The position numbers and the translations under genes were made by a program. Shown piece by piece: positions 25,031 to 36,696 of a stretch of DNA of 37,744 nucleotides (position 1 is its first letter; each line of letters begins with the position of its first letter). The notes under the pieces were generated by a model. It ran no database searches. It saw only the letters and a program-made list of their open reading frames with translations, and was not told the DNA's origin. The DNA is taken from contig JBBDSJ010000067.1 in the NCBI GenBank assembly GCA_040905025.1, positions 1 through 37,744 of the forward strand, given 5' to 3'. The stretch comes from JBBDSJ01 sp040905025. Lineage in GTDB: Bacteria; Pseudomonadota; Gammaproteobacteria; Methylohalomonadales; Methylohalomonadaceae.

Positions 25031-25066
25031 ACGCAAAATTTCCAGTTAAAACATTAAGTTACAAAA

Positions 25067-28849
<3,783 letters not shown>

Positions 28850-28880
28850 TTATTTTCAGTGTCATTCAGGCTTCAGCATC

Positions 28881-28905
28881 AAAAAAGCCCGGCATTGCCG
28901 GAAAA
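28881..28905 (-). terminator. Rho-independent terminator of the phosphodiester glycosidase gene
   Basis: On the minus strand CCGGC-AAT-GCCGG (28901-28889) is followed by GCTTTTTT. The hairpin lies 15 bp after the stop of the 28916-29680 gene. It has no T-run on the plus side, so it serves that gene and not metH. Confidence 0.8.
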
Positions 28906-28915
28906 TCAGGGAGGG

Positions 28916-29680
28916 TCATTCCACCACACCGATAATCGGCCCGTAGCCGTCATGGCCGGGCAGATCATTTCGGAACAGCGCCGGACTGTAAATACCGGGG
29001 GCAGTGCCACCATCCAGATACAGCGCATTATCACAGCCCAGGTAATCCCGGAAAAAAAGCGCGAAATCATAAAAGCTCATACGATTATTGGTCATCACAA
29101 AATGCACCACACTGGCATCGGTGATACCGACACCGTTACGTACATTGCGCGCACTGGAGTCAGAAATAAACAGCGGATGTATCTCGCCATTGATTACCAG
29201 CATCGGTCCGGACTGCGTCGCGTATAGATGATCAGGCTGTTGTTGTTGAAACTGGTCGGTTTCCATGACGCCGGCATGGCTACTTCCGATATAAAAAACT
29301 CCATTCGGCTTTTTATAAAAATTCGGTATCTGCGCGGGACTGCCTTCAATACTTGCAGTATTCAGCGATTTGAGTTCCCGGCCAGCCTCGATATACAGAC
29401 CCAGCGGCGTGAAATCACGCTGGTACATGCCACCATTCATCGCAAAAACCAGTTCCTTTCCGCCGCTAGCCAATTCATCCGCCAGTGCCGAGAATGTGCG
29501 GTAGGGCTGACCATCACCATTTTGCCAGAACAGGCGTATATCCGTCTCGACCAGATCAAAGCTGCATACCAGATACTGATTCCCCGAAAACGTCTGCTCC
29601 CGGCAAGGCTCGGCACTGACCATGCCGGACGCAAGCCACAAGACTGTGAGAAATATAATTTTGTGTGTCAGGGAGACCAT
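28916..29680 (-). CDS. Secreted phosphodiester glycosidase family protein (NAGPA/DUF2233 domain)
   Basis: The 254-residue protein has a signal peptide (about 1-23, ending SGMVSAEP) and then the PF09992-type domain. Family landmarks are ELVFAMNGGMYQRDFTPLGLYIEAG, GVFYIGSS, ATQSGPMLVINGEIHP, RNGVGITDASVVHFVMTNN and ALYLDGGTAPGIYSP. The domain is named for the human enzyme uncovering mannose-6-phosphate; bacterial members are exported and mostly uncharacterised. It is monocistronic, with a terminator just downstream. Its upstream region is interrupted 45 bp before the ATG by the mini-element at 29726-29903. No strong ribosome-binding site is visible. The exact substrate cannot be inferred. Confidence 0.85.
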   Translation of the reverse strand: MVSLTHKIIFLTVLWLASGMVSAEPCREQTFSGNQYLVCSFDLVETDIRLFWQNGDGQPYRTFSALADELASGGKELVFAMNGGMYQRDFTPLGLYIEAGRELKSLNTASIEGSPAQIPNFYKKPNGVFYIGSSHAGVMETDQFQQQQPDHLYATQSGPMLVINGEIHPLFISDSSARNVRNGVGITDASVVHFVMTNNRMSFYDFALFFRDYLGCDNALYLDGGTAPGIYSPALFRNDLPGHDGYGPIIGVVE

Positions 29681-29725
29681 CTGTTCATTAGGTGCTGATA
29701 ATTCCGGACATGCCTGTGGTGATTG

Positions 29726-29903
29726 CTAGAAGTGGTCTCAAAATGTTACGCACCCAAGGGTGTAATAAAACGCGGCCGAGACCAGGCGAAAGCGGACGAA
29801 AAAGCGCAGTGTATAGACAATACATGAGCATTTTGAGTCTGCTTTCAACGCCCGTTCGTATATTCCAGGGCGGCAAGTGCAGTAATTTTGAGACTGCTTC
29901 TAG
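29726..29903. mobile_element. MITE-like element with IS5-type ends
   Basis: A 178-bp segment is bounded by inverted repeats: CTAGAAGTGGTCTCAAAAT at 29726-29744 and ATTTTGAGACTGCTTCTAG at 29885-29903 (17 of 19 bases complementary). The outermost CTAG at each end matches the four-base YTAR target duplication typical of the IS5 group. An inner copy of the right end, ATTTTGAGTCTGCTT at 29830-29844, is a direct repeat with 14 of 15 matches. There is no transposase, so it could only move in trans. It lies between the phosphodiester glycosidase and DUF6868 genes. A 75-codon minus-strand frame across it is probably not a gene. Confidence 0.65.
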
Positions 29904-29940
29904 ATAAAGTACCACTATTTCATATTACCAGACAGACCCT

Positions 29941-29960
29941 GCCGGTATGAATTTACCGGC
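29941..29960. repeat. Perfect inverted repeat upstream of the DUF6868 gene
   Basis: GCCGGTA and TACCGGC flank a six-base TGAATT spacer. It is not followed by a T-run and therefore is not a typical terminator. It lies about 70 bp before the DUF6868 start, overlapping the only -10-like sequence I see there (TATGAA), so it may be an operator. The rest of 29904-30029 shows no gene or other clear signal. Confidence 0.4.
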
Positions 29961-30029
29961 CAAACTGGCCATGCAATCAGGATTCAGCTACGCTCACATG
30001 ACACTTCAGAAAAATAACGGGGAACACTC

Positions 30030-30272
30030 ATGACGCAGGAACTCGTACTTTCGCTGCTTGGCTGGTCCACTGTAGTCAACCTTGCCCTGCTGATATGGTG
30101 GTTTGCATTTTTTGCACTTGCCCATGACTGGATGTACCGGTTGCACGGCCGCTGGTTCAATTTCAGAATCGAGACCTTTGATGCCATTCACTATGGCGGC
30201 ATGGGCATCTATAAAATGGCTATCATCCTGTTTAATCTGGTGCCTTATCTGCTGCTACGCTGCCTTGGCTAG
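30030..30272 (+). CDS. Small DUF6868-type membrane protein
   Basis: An 80-residue protein with two hydrophobic segments, about 12-34 (STVVNLALLIWWFAFFALA) and 58-78 (GIYKMAIILFNLVPYLLLR). Between them is the conserved stretch HDWMYRLHGRWFNFRIETFDAIHYGG, which I recognise as typical of a small widespread proteobacterial family (DUF6868). A GGGGAA ribosome-binding site lies six bases before the ATG. It precedes a MarC-family gene by 50 bp on the same strand and may be cotranscribed. Function is unknown; the family identification is from memory of the sequence pattern. Confidence 0.8.
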   Translation: MTQELVLSLLGWSTVVNLALLIWWFAFFALAHDWMYRLHGRWFNFRIETFDAIHYGGMGIYKMAIILFNLVPYLLLRCLG

Positions 30273-30322
30273 AGCTGCAGTTCGTTTTATACCGTTATAT
30301 TTCAAATAATCTGTTATCCACT

Positions 30323-30958
30323 ATGACCATATTACTTGAGTACTGGTTCGTCACGCTGGCGGCCCTGTTTGTAATTGTGAATCCGCTCACCACAGCGTTT
30401 GTGTTTTTGTCCATGCTGCCGCGAGCCACTGACGAGATACGGGAAACCACAGCACGCCGTGCTGTTATCGTTGCCACTGGCATATTCTTCACCTTTGCGC
30501 TGCTCGGCGGCATTATTTTCAAATTATTCGGTATTACGCTGGAAGCTTTCCGCATAGCCGGCGGCATTATTCTGTTTGGCATCGCGATGCGCATGATCGG
30601 CAAGGGGCAGGATGAAACGGACACAGACAGTGAAAATTATGCGGCAGATGGTCACATCACAAACGACATATCAGTTATCCCGCTGGCGATTCCGTTCATC
30701 AGTGGCCCGGGCTCGATTGCCACCGTCATGATCCTGACCGGTGAGGCACCGACCGCATGGCATCTCGGGCTGGTATTCATGGCTATACTGATCACAACGG
30801 CTTCCTGCTATTTCGCCATGCTCTACTCCAACTACCTGGTACGCTATCTGGGCGAGACCGGCAAGGAAATCATCACCCGTGTATTTGGCGTTATTTTAAG
30901 TGTTATTGCCGTACAGTTTGTTATCAATGGCGTTCTGGATATTTATCATGGCTTATAA
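30323..30958 (+). CDS. MarC family integral membrane protein
   Basis: The 211-residue protein has about six membrane segments. Family landmarks are ALFVIVNPLTTAFVFLSMLP in the first segment, FRIAGGIILFGIAMRMI, and VIPLAIPFISGPGSIATVMIL. The C-terminal helix has GVILSVIAVQFVINGV. MarC proteins were once linked to multiple antibiotic resistance, a link later withdrawn, and their transport role is unsettled. The 50-bp gap to the DUF6868 gene and the 35-bp gap to the hydrolase suggest a three-gene transcription unit. No strong ribosome-binding site is seen. The name NAAT has been used for the broader family. Confidence 0.9.
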   Translation: MTILLEYWFVTLAALFVIVNPLTTAFVFLSMLPRATDEIRETTARRAVIVATGIFFTFALLGGIIFKLFGITLEAFRIAGGIILFGIAMRMIGKGQDETDTDSENYAADGHITNDISVIPLAIPFISGPGSIATVMILTGEAPTAWHLGLVFMAILITTASCYFAMLYSNYLVRYLGETGKEIITRVFGVILSVIAVQFVINGVLDIYHGL

Positions 30959-30993
30959 TTTATCACCAGCAGGCTGCATGGAGGCAAACCCTG

Positions 30994-32097
30994 ATGTTCA
31001 TCATCACAAATCGTGAAGTTAATAACAGCGCGCGTGGTCTGGCCAGACTCGGCGCCACCCCAAACATCAAGGGTCCGAACGAACTGCGGCTGGTAGAAGC
31101 CGAGAAAAAATCACGCAGCTGGAATATCACGATTTTGCCCGACGAGATCACGCCGGCAATGCGTAAACGTGCAGGCATCGAACAATCTGAATCGCCTGTC
31201 TATGCCAGTGAATATGTCGCCAGAACCCTGTTTACTCGTGTACGCAAGGAGAAAAGAAATCTGCTGTTTTTCGTGCACGGTTACAACAACGATATAAAAT
31301 CTCTACTCGAACGTGCCCACACACTGGAAAGACTTTATGGCGTTGAAGTGCTGGCTTTCAGCTGGCCGGCCAATGGCGGTGGGCTACGTGGCGTGAGCAG
31401 TTACAAAAGCGACAAACGCGATGCCAAAGCGTCAGTAGGTGCGTTTGATCGCTGTCTGGGCCGCTTCAATGAATTGCTCACGAAGATGATGGAAACCGAA
31501 GTTGAACAGCTGCATATCGAAGCAGAAACACATTTCCCGGATGACTCGGAAAAACGCGAGCAATACTTTGCCAGATTGATGGAAAAACGCTGTCCGCTGA
31601 CAGTCAACATGATGCTGCACAGTATGGGTAATTATTTGTACAAACACACATTACTATCGACCGTCGGCAACGGCATGTATCTCAGCTTTGACAACGTTAT
31701 CATGGCAGCAGCCGACACCAACAACGCCGAGCATGCCTTGTGGGTCGATCGCATACCGTGCCGCAAGGCCGTTTATATCACGATCAATGAGAATGATTCT
31801 GCCCTGCTCGCTTCGCGCATGAAAGCTGGAGAACAACAGCAAGCCAGGCTGGGGCATTACCGCCATAACCTGAATTCAACCCAGGCCACCTATGTGGATT
31901 TTACCGATGCCGCCAATGTGGGTAATTCACATGCGTATTTTGAAGGCACGACAGTACGCAGCAAAAAGTCTGCAGTACGGCAGTTTTTTCAACAGGCTTT
32001 CAACGGTCAGCGTGCCGAGCAGGCACTCGAGTTTGATCCGGCCAATCGCATGTATCTGATCGAACGGTCAGCGCCACATCCCACTGACAATATCTAG
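30994..32097 (+). CDS. Alpha/beta hydrolase (DUF900-type)
   Basis: From the ATG at 30994 (GGAGG nine bases upstream) the protein is 367 residues. The frame is open further upstream but there overlaps marC and has no ribosome-binding site. The oxyanion-side strand and turn are LLFFVHGYNND (90-100). The candidate nucleophile is Ser210 in LHSMGNYL. Asp241 in AAADTNN and His313 in NSHAYF would complete the triad. There is no signal peptide, so the enzyme is cytoplasmic. DUF900 hydrolases have no agreed substrate. The gene follows marC and converges on the EamA transporter with a 15-bp gap and no terminator between them. Confidence 0.82.
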   Translation: MFIITNREVNNSARGLARLGATPNIKGPNELRLVEAEKKSRSWNITILPDEITPAMRKRAGIEQSESPVYASEYVARTLFTRVRKEKRNLLFFVHGYNNDIKSLLERAHTLERLYGVEVLAFSWPANGGGLRGVSSYKSDKRDAKASVGAFDRCLGRFNELLTKMMETEVEQLHIEAETHFPDDSEKREQYFARLMEKRCPLTVNMMLHSMGNYLYKHTLLSTVGNGMYLSFDNVIMAAADTNNAEHALWVDRIPCRKAVYITINENDSALLASRMKAGEQQQARLGHYRHNLNSTQATYVDFTDAANVGNSHAYFEGTTVRSKKSAVRQFFQQAFNGQRAEQALEFDPANRMYLIERSAPHPTDNI

Positions 32098-32112
32098 AAG
32101 CCGTTGCTTGAT

Positions 32113-33027
32113 TCAGGATTTTGTCGGTTTCTCGAATTTACCGTGGACTTGCAACGGTTGTGGCCGACTGCCGAAATACGCACCGACACTGGTTAATACC
32201 AGACCTGCGCCCAACGTCACTGATACCGGTTCATCCAGCAACGGTATTGCAGCAAATCCGGAAATTGCCGGCACCAGTGCCATGAAGCCTCCCATTCCGG
32301 TTGCCCCAATGGCAGTCACCGCACGCAAATAAAAGATCATGGCCAGTATTGAGGCCATTACGCCCTGATAAAAACCCTGCATGGCAATAATGCTCCAGGA
32401 CGCCGCGGCGATCGTTTTCGGTAAAAACAACAGATAAACCGGCAGATAGATCATCGCAGCAATTAGCACCACGCCAACGGTGGCTTCCCACGGCCGTACC
32501 GCCCAGCGCCGGGAAAGCACCGTATACAACGACCAGCATGCTGACCCGGCCAGAAACAGCAAGCTGCCAAGCCATAAATCACCGGGCGAACGCCAGCTGT
32601 CACTGGCCAGACATACCACGCCCAATGCGATCACACCCAGGCCGAAACAGCGCAACTTGCCCGGCCGCTCTTCAAGCAATAACCACGCAAACAGGGTGAT
32701 CAGAAAAGGCATTGTCCCCGGCAACATGATTGCGGCATAAGCAGCCGGGGCAAACTTGAAACCGGAGTAGACAAACAGTGAATAGCTGATCCCGCCGATA
32801 ATACCAAGTCCAAGAATGCGTTTATCAAACAACTGTACCGGCCGTTGCCACCACCAGATTGGAAACAGAATCAGGCCGGCAACACCAAACCGTAATGCTG
32901 TGGTATCAAAGCCGGTCAAAGGGCTGGTGCCGCCAACCCTTGAGACAAGATTGAAACCGGACCAGATCAATACCGCCAGCATGGCGTAGATATAACCGGA
33001 CAACAGCGTTGGCGCACGCTCGGTCAT
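32113..33027 (-). CDS. EamA/DMT-superfamily transporter
   Basis: From the ATG at complement 33025-33027 the protein is 304 residues, with AGGA eight bases upstream. The frame is open further upstream but overlaps dacB there. It has about ten hydrophobic helices and the duplicated EamA layout: repeat one starts GYIYAMLAVLIWSGFNLVSR with LRFGVAGLILFPIWWW, and repeat two starts LWLGSLLFLAGSACWSLYTVLSRRW. The end of repeat two reads MGGFMALVPAISGFAAIPLLDEPVS, the usual EamA closing motif. Such proteins export amino acids or other small metabolites; the substrate cannot be told. It starts 28 bp after dacB on the same strand. Confidence 0.9.
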   Translation of the reverse strand: MTERAPTLLSGYIYAMLAVLIWSGFNLVSRVGGTSPLTGFDTTALRFGVAGLILFPIWWWQRPVQLFDKRILGLGIIGGISYSLFVYSGFKFAPAAYAAIMLPGTMPFLITLFAWLLLEERPGKLRCFGLGVIALGVVCLASDSWRSPGDLWLGSLLFLAGSACWSLYTVLSRRWAVRPWEATVGVVLIAAMIYLPVYLLFLPKTIAAASWSIIAMQGFYQGVMASILAMIFYLRAVTAIGATGMGGFMALVPAISGFAAIPLLDEPVSVTLGAGLVLTSVGAYFGSRPQPLQVHGKFEKPTKS

Positions 33028-33055
33028 GCATGACGTCCTGTGAATTGCGTGGCCA

Positions 33056-34501
33056 TCACAGCCGTTCCAGATCCTTGCGTATCGCCTCAAACGCCTTGAC
33101 CCGATAAATCGGTTTGCCGGGGCGGCCATTGACCAGCATCGCGAATGCGCCCCAGTTGCCGTTTCGCAAACGCATGTACCCGGCAATGGTATGCACCGAG
33201 ACCGGTTCACTCAGTCCGCCGGTTTTTAATGCCAGCCGCTTCCAGACTTCATGGCTGCCGGACAAACCACGCGCCGGACTGTGTAATGGCACACGCAGCG
33301 ACCCAAGCAGAAACGGAAAATCCTCGGTGCGGTGATACACCGCTTGCAACATGGCCACCAAATCAACCGGCGCGAGTTTGTTATCAGGGTTCAGACCGCT
33401 GCCATCAAAAATACGGGCCTGGCTCGGATTATTCGTAAGACTGGAACGTTGGGTCAATTCACGCGCATAAGTCTCCAGGATATTCCCGGCAGCAAGCATG
33501 TTCGCCGGTTGCGCATTTTGTAACTCAACCAGCAAATTCAGTGTGAGTGTATCGGCCAGCATGTTGTTGCTGTAATAAAGCATGTCACTGACGGCACGGC
33601 CGAGCGTTTGACTGGGCAAAGTGGCCAGACGTGTGCCCCGTATCGGCGTCACTGTGTTGATCATGGTGCCGCTTTCTACAGTCACATCAGCCGCCTTTAA
33701 AAAGCGTTTGAACAATTCACCAGTATATTCCGCCGCTTTGCCAACCGAACGATAGACCCTTTGACTGCCTGCACCAACGCCAATCTTGCCGCTGACACGC
33801 AGGCGCTCGGAGTGATCATCGGTATAACGCGAGACATTGAATTCGGCACCACGACCCGCCACGGTGGTTATGTTTCCTTCAATCACAAAATGATCGAGCG
33901 GATATGGATCAATACTGATATTGGCGGCCTGACCGATCTGGCTTCCAGGCGTTACCACCACGGCAACATTGCCATGATTCACCGGAGCCGCCGTAATCAA
34001 GGCATCATAAGAACGCCAGCTTTTGTCTTCAGCCTTGCAGCGGTCTACCGTCACACACGTCACCCGGCCAAAGCGTGACTCATCAACAATTACCTTGCCG
34101 GTGACGACCTGAATGCCACTGCGGGCCACGTCCAGTGCCAGACGCCAGAGTCCCTCGTTGGTCAGCGTCGCATCACCGCTGCCACGCAGGATTAAATCCC
34201 CTTCCAGCCGCGAACCGACGCGTCGTCCGGTATAGAGTAATTCGGTTTCAAAGCGATAATCAGGGCCCCAGGTCTGTAACGCCAGCGCGGCGGTGTAAAT
34301 CTTGGTGACCGAGGCCGGTGTCAGTATTTTTTCGGCATCATATTCAGCAATTTTCTCACCGGTTTGCAGGTCAACAACCAGTCCGGCAACGTTATAACCC
34401 TGCGCCTGCAATGCGCGCATGGCCGGCAAATCGGCAGCATACACAGTAGTGAATAAGGTCAGAGACAATATCGAAAACATATACAGAAATGACTTTATCA
34501 T
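33056..34501 (-). CDS. dacB: D-alanyl-D-alanine carboxypeptidase/endopeptidase (PBP4)
   Basis: PBP4 is a periplasmic class C low-molecular-mass penicillin-binding protein that trims D-Ala and cleaves peptidoglycan cross-links. The 481-residue precursor has a signal peptide to about residue 23. The three active-site motifs are SxxK at 64-67 (TPASVTKIY), SxN at 311-313 (YYSNN) and KTG at 426-428 (ALKTGGLSE). A large insertion between SxxK and SxN (about 90-290) is the feature that defines the DacB family. A perfect TATAAT lies about 24 bases before the ATG. The EamA transporter gene follows. No ribosome-binding site stands out. Confidence 0.95.
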   Translation of the reverse strand: MIKSFLYMFSILSLTLFTTVYAADLPAMRALQAQGYNVAGLVVDLQTGEKIAEYDAEKILTPASVTKIYTAALALQTWGPDYRFETELLYTGRRVGSRLEGDLILRGSGDATLTNEGLWRLALDVARSGIQVVTGKVIVDESRFGRVTCVTVDRCKAEDKSWRSYDALITAAPVNHGNVAVVVTPGSQIGQAANISIDPYPLDHFVIEGNITTVAGRGAEFNVSRYTDDHSERLRVSGKIGVGAGSQRVYRSVGKAAEYTGELFKRFLKAADVTVESGTMINTVTPIRGTRLATLPSQTLGRAVSDMLYYSNNMLADTLTLNLLVELQNAQPANMLAAGNILETYARELTQRSSLTNNPSQARIFDGSGLNPDNKLAPVDLVAMLQAVYHRTEDFPFLLGSLRVPLHSPARGLSGSHEVWKRLALKTGGLSEPVSVHTIAGYMRLRNGNWGAFAMLVNGRPGKPIYRVKAFEAIRKDLERL

Positions 34502-34524
34502 AATGATTTAAATAATTGTTTTGT

Positions 34525-34530
34525 ATTATA
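34525..34530 (-). promoter_or_regulatory. Candidate dacB -10 element
   Basis: The minus strand carries a perfect TATAAT in a very AT-rich stretch (34500-34550), placing a transcription start about 17 nt before the dacB ATG. The -35 is unclear: TTGAAT lies 20 bases upstream, and at 17 bases only a weak AATACA-like match occurs. Confidence 0.4.
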
Positions 34531-34604
34531 AATTTAAGGGATTTTAATGTATTCAACCGCACCATTGCCACAGCAACATACAGTAAATAGCCGGCAACTC
34601 TTCT

Positions 34605-35204
34605 TTATTGCTTGCGCCAAACCAGCAACCGGTTGTTGGCCGGTAAAGCATGATCGTGAGCAAGATTGAAACTGTGCTGCGTGGCCAATAATTCCAGATC
34701 GTGCATATCACGTACACCCATACCGGGATCTTCGGCTCGTAACTGCTGATCAAACCGGGCATTGCTGGCGCTGGTATGGCTCCCATGATATTTGAACGGA
34801 CCATACAGGCAAAAGTAATGCCCGCTTGCAAGCAAAGTACCGACGCCGGCAAACATGGCCTGCACCATCGGCCAGTGCATGATATGCGCGGTATTTGCCG
34901 AGAACACACCCGCGGCAGCGGTTACTGGCCAGGGCTGGCGCATAACATCCAGTTCCAGCGGTGCTGCCACATTCTTCAGCGCCGCGTCGGCAATCCACAT
35001 GCGGCAACCGGGCAAATACTGCGATTGATCGCTGGGTTGCCAGGTCAGGTGCGGCAAGTGCCCGGCGAAATGCACCACATGCTGGCCGCTACCACTGCCA
35101 ATCTCAAGAATGATGCCTGGCTCAGTAAACACCGTTACCAGCACATCGAGTATTGGCTGCTTGTTGTTCTCGCAGGCCCGGGAAAAAGGTTTTTGCAACA
35201 TCAT
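34605..35204 (-). CDS. DUF938 SAM-dependent methyltransferase-like protein
   Basis: The 199-residue protein starts MMLQKPFSRACENNKQPIL and has a class I methyltransferase motif I, ILEIGSGSGQHVVHFA, at about 32-47. Also present are WQPSDQSQYLPGCRMWIAD, VFSANTAHIMHW and LYGPFKYHGSHTSASNARFDQQL, which together are characteristic of the DUF938 family (often annotated as a SAM-dependent methyltransferase). No substrate is known. The start has two consecutive ATGs and an AGGAT ribosome-binding site about nine bases upstream. It is transcribed away from the bactofilin gene and is followed by a 103-bp AT-rich spacer before dacB. Confidence 0.85.
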   Translation of the reverse strand: MMLQKPFSRACENNKQPILDVLVTVFTEPGIILEIGSGSGQHVVHFAGHLPHLTWQPSDQSQYLPGCRMWIADAALKNVAAPLELDVMRQPWPVTAAAGVFSANTAHIMHWPMVQAMFAGVGTLLASGHYFCLYGPFKYHGSHTSASNARFDQQLRAEDPGMGVRDMHDLELLATQHSFNLAHDHALPANNRLLVWRKQ

Positions 35205-35299
35205 GGTTAGCTATCCTACGCGTTCCGGATAATCATTCATAAACCTGCAAGCATGGCGGCCGGAATCCGTGCATTCCTCACAGTCCTGACAAGCATTCA

Positions 35300-35327
35300 T
35301 GGACAACAACAACCACAAGCCTATACT
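35300..35327 (+). promoter_or_regulatory. Candidate bactofilin promoter
   Basis: TGGACA (35300-35305), 16 bases, then TATACT (35322-35327): five of six matches in each hexamer. Transcription would start near 35334, giving a leader of about 67 nt before the ATG at 35401. Confidence 0.55.
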
Positions 35328-35400
35328 GCAATTCGTCTTCCATGGGGGGAGCGAGGGTACATGTTGTTCAGGAATTATCTTAACCCCGAGAGGACAGACC

Positions 35401-36015
35401 ATGTTTGAATTCAACAAACGCGACACCACAGCAAAATCAGATGAATTACCGGATCAGTTCAGCCCGGATAACGAGTCCAACGATCCTGCCCCGCAAGCGG
35501 CCCGGCCCGGCGCACGCAACAACACCGGCAGCGAGGCGGCTGTTATCGGCCCATCCATTCACATAGACGGTGATTTACATGGCGATGAAGACCTCATCAT
35601 TGAAGGTGAGGTCAAAGGCGCGGTTCATCTGAAAAACAACAGCCTGACCATTGGCAGCAAGGGCAAAATCAGCGCTGATATTTATGCCCACACCATCTAT
35701 GTCGATGGCTATATGAATGGCGACCTGTATGGTTCGGAGCGGGTCTCGGTGCGCAAAACCGCACAAGTGCAAGGCAACATCACATCGCCACGGGTCAGTC
35801 TTGAAGATGGCGCCCGCTTCAAGGGTTCAATTGAAATGGATCCGGAATCCGAAGCCCTGAAAAGTGCTTTTTCCGACAGCCGTAAATCCGGTACCGCAAC
35901 CGACAAACCGGCTGCTGCTACTGTAAATACTGGTGCTACCGGCAAGGCAGACAGCAGTGCCGCGGGCTTTACCGCAAAACCCGCGGCAACAGGCGGGAGC
36001 AACAACCAGACCTGA
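35401..36015 (+). CDS. Bactofilin (polymer-forming cytoskeletal protein)
   Basis: Bactofilins self-assemble into nucleotide-free filaments that position cell-wall or polar proteins. From the ATG at 35401, behind GAGAGGA, the protein is 204 residues. The frame extends upstream to 35299 but without a ribosome-binding site. The core beta-helix domain spans about 48-145, with short repeating strands: HIDGDLHGDEDLIIEGEVKG, HLKNNSLTIGSKGKI, IYVDGYMNGDLYG and RVSLEDGARFKGSIEMD. The tails are low complexity: a polar N-terminus and a C-terminus rich in Ala, Gly, Thr and Lys (150-204). No M23 peptidase gene, the usual partner, is adjacent. A methyltransferase-like gene follows 12 bp later. Confidence 0.92.
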   Translation: MFEFNKRDTTAKSDELPDQFSPDNESNDPAPQAARPGARNNTGSEAAVIGPSIHIDGDLHGDEDLIIEGEVKGAVHLKNNSLTIGSKGKISADIYAHTIYVDGYMNGDLYGSERVSVRKTAQVQGNITSPRVSLEDGARFKGSIEMDPESEALKSAFSDSRKSGTATDKPAAATVNTGATGKADSSAAGFTAKPAATGGSNNQT

Positions 36016-36027
36016 CGATCACTACTG

Positions 36028-36666
36028 ATGACGGATGTAAACGGCGCCGCTGCACTGCAGTTGGAATCTGCCAGTTCAAGTAACCTGCGGGCGCCGTTGT
36101 TTGCAGCTCTGGTTGAACATCTGCGGCAGGATCAACGCTGGGTGATACTCGACCTTGGCCCGGCACAATCCGCCAGCATCCGGTTCTTTAACCGGTTTCG
36201 CTGCCGCCTGGACATTGCCGATTTGCCTGCCGATTTGACCACTCTCAATGGTACTGCTGACAAGCACAGCCTACGCCAGCAGTGCGAAGCGATCCTGCCC
36301 CCGGCACAGAATAATGCCACCGACGTCGTGCTGTGCTGGAGCTTGCTGAATTACCTGGAACGCCCTGCCCTGACAGCAATGATGGCTACGATCGCCGCCC
36401 GCGCCCGACCCGGTACGCTGGTACACGCATTGATTGTTTATTCGGCCAGTCACATGCCTGTGCAGCCGAACCGATATCACCCGATTGTCGTTCCCGCGGC
36501 CAATGGTGATGACAGCATTGCGCTGGCCAGCACCACAGTGACGGTTGCTAATCGCGATGCCCCGCGGTATACGCCCGATGACCTGGCGCGTTGCATGCCG
36601 CGCTATCAGGTTGAACGGGGGATGTTACTGAATAACGGTATGCAGGAATTTCTGTTCCGCTTGTAA
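36028..36666 (+). CDS. Divergent methyltransferase-like protein
   Basis: This 212-residue protein is not one I recognise as a named family. Its layout suggests a class I methyltransferase fold. WVILDLGPAQSASIRFFN sits where motif I would be but with GPA in place of the usual GxGxG. CRLDIADLP follows as a possible second strand, then DVVLCWSLLNYLERPALTAMM, resembling the motif IV region of methyltransferases, and RARPGTLVHALIVY as the following strand. The C-terminal part (YTPDDLARCMPRYQVERGML) resembles the tail of some methyltransferases. The glycine-poor cofactor loop may mean weak or lost SAM binding. It lies 12 bp after the bactofilin gene and 30 bp before glutaminase, probably in one transcript. 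Confidence 0.65.
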   Translation: MTDVNGAAALQLESASSSNLRAPLFAALVEHLRQDQRWVILDLGPAQSASIRFFNRFRCRLDIADLPADLTTLNGTADKHSLRQQCEAILPPAQNNATDVVLCWSLLNYLERPALTAMMATIAARARPGTLVHALIVYSASHMPVQPNRYHPIVVPAANGDDSIALASTTVTVANRDAPRYTPDDLARCMPRYQVERGMLLNNGMQEFLFRL

Positions 36667-36696
36667 AGCACAGTGAAAGCCTGTTGCAATAGTCGT

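Noticed and set aside
24895..25066. A SAM, SAH or second cobalamin riboswitch on the plus strand before metH
   Set aside because: With a predicted leader of about 30 nt and no matching conserved boxes on the plus strand, there is no room or signal for one.
28850..28915. Terminator for metH on the plus strand
   Set aside because: The CCGGC-loop-GCCGG hairpin is followed by AAAATC on the plus strand. The T-run is only on the minus side, so it belongs to the convergent gene.
29688..29915. Minus-strand 75-codon frame across the mini-element
   Set aside because: It coincides with the terminal repeats and noncoding interior of the MITE. Such frames are often annotated as hypothetical proteins only because the repeat is widespread.
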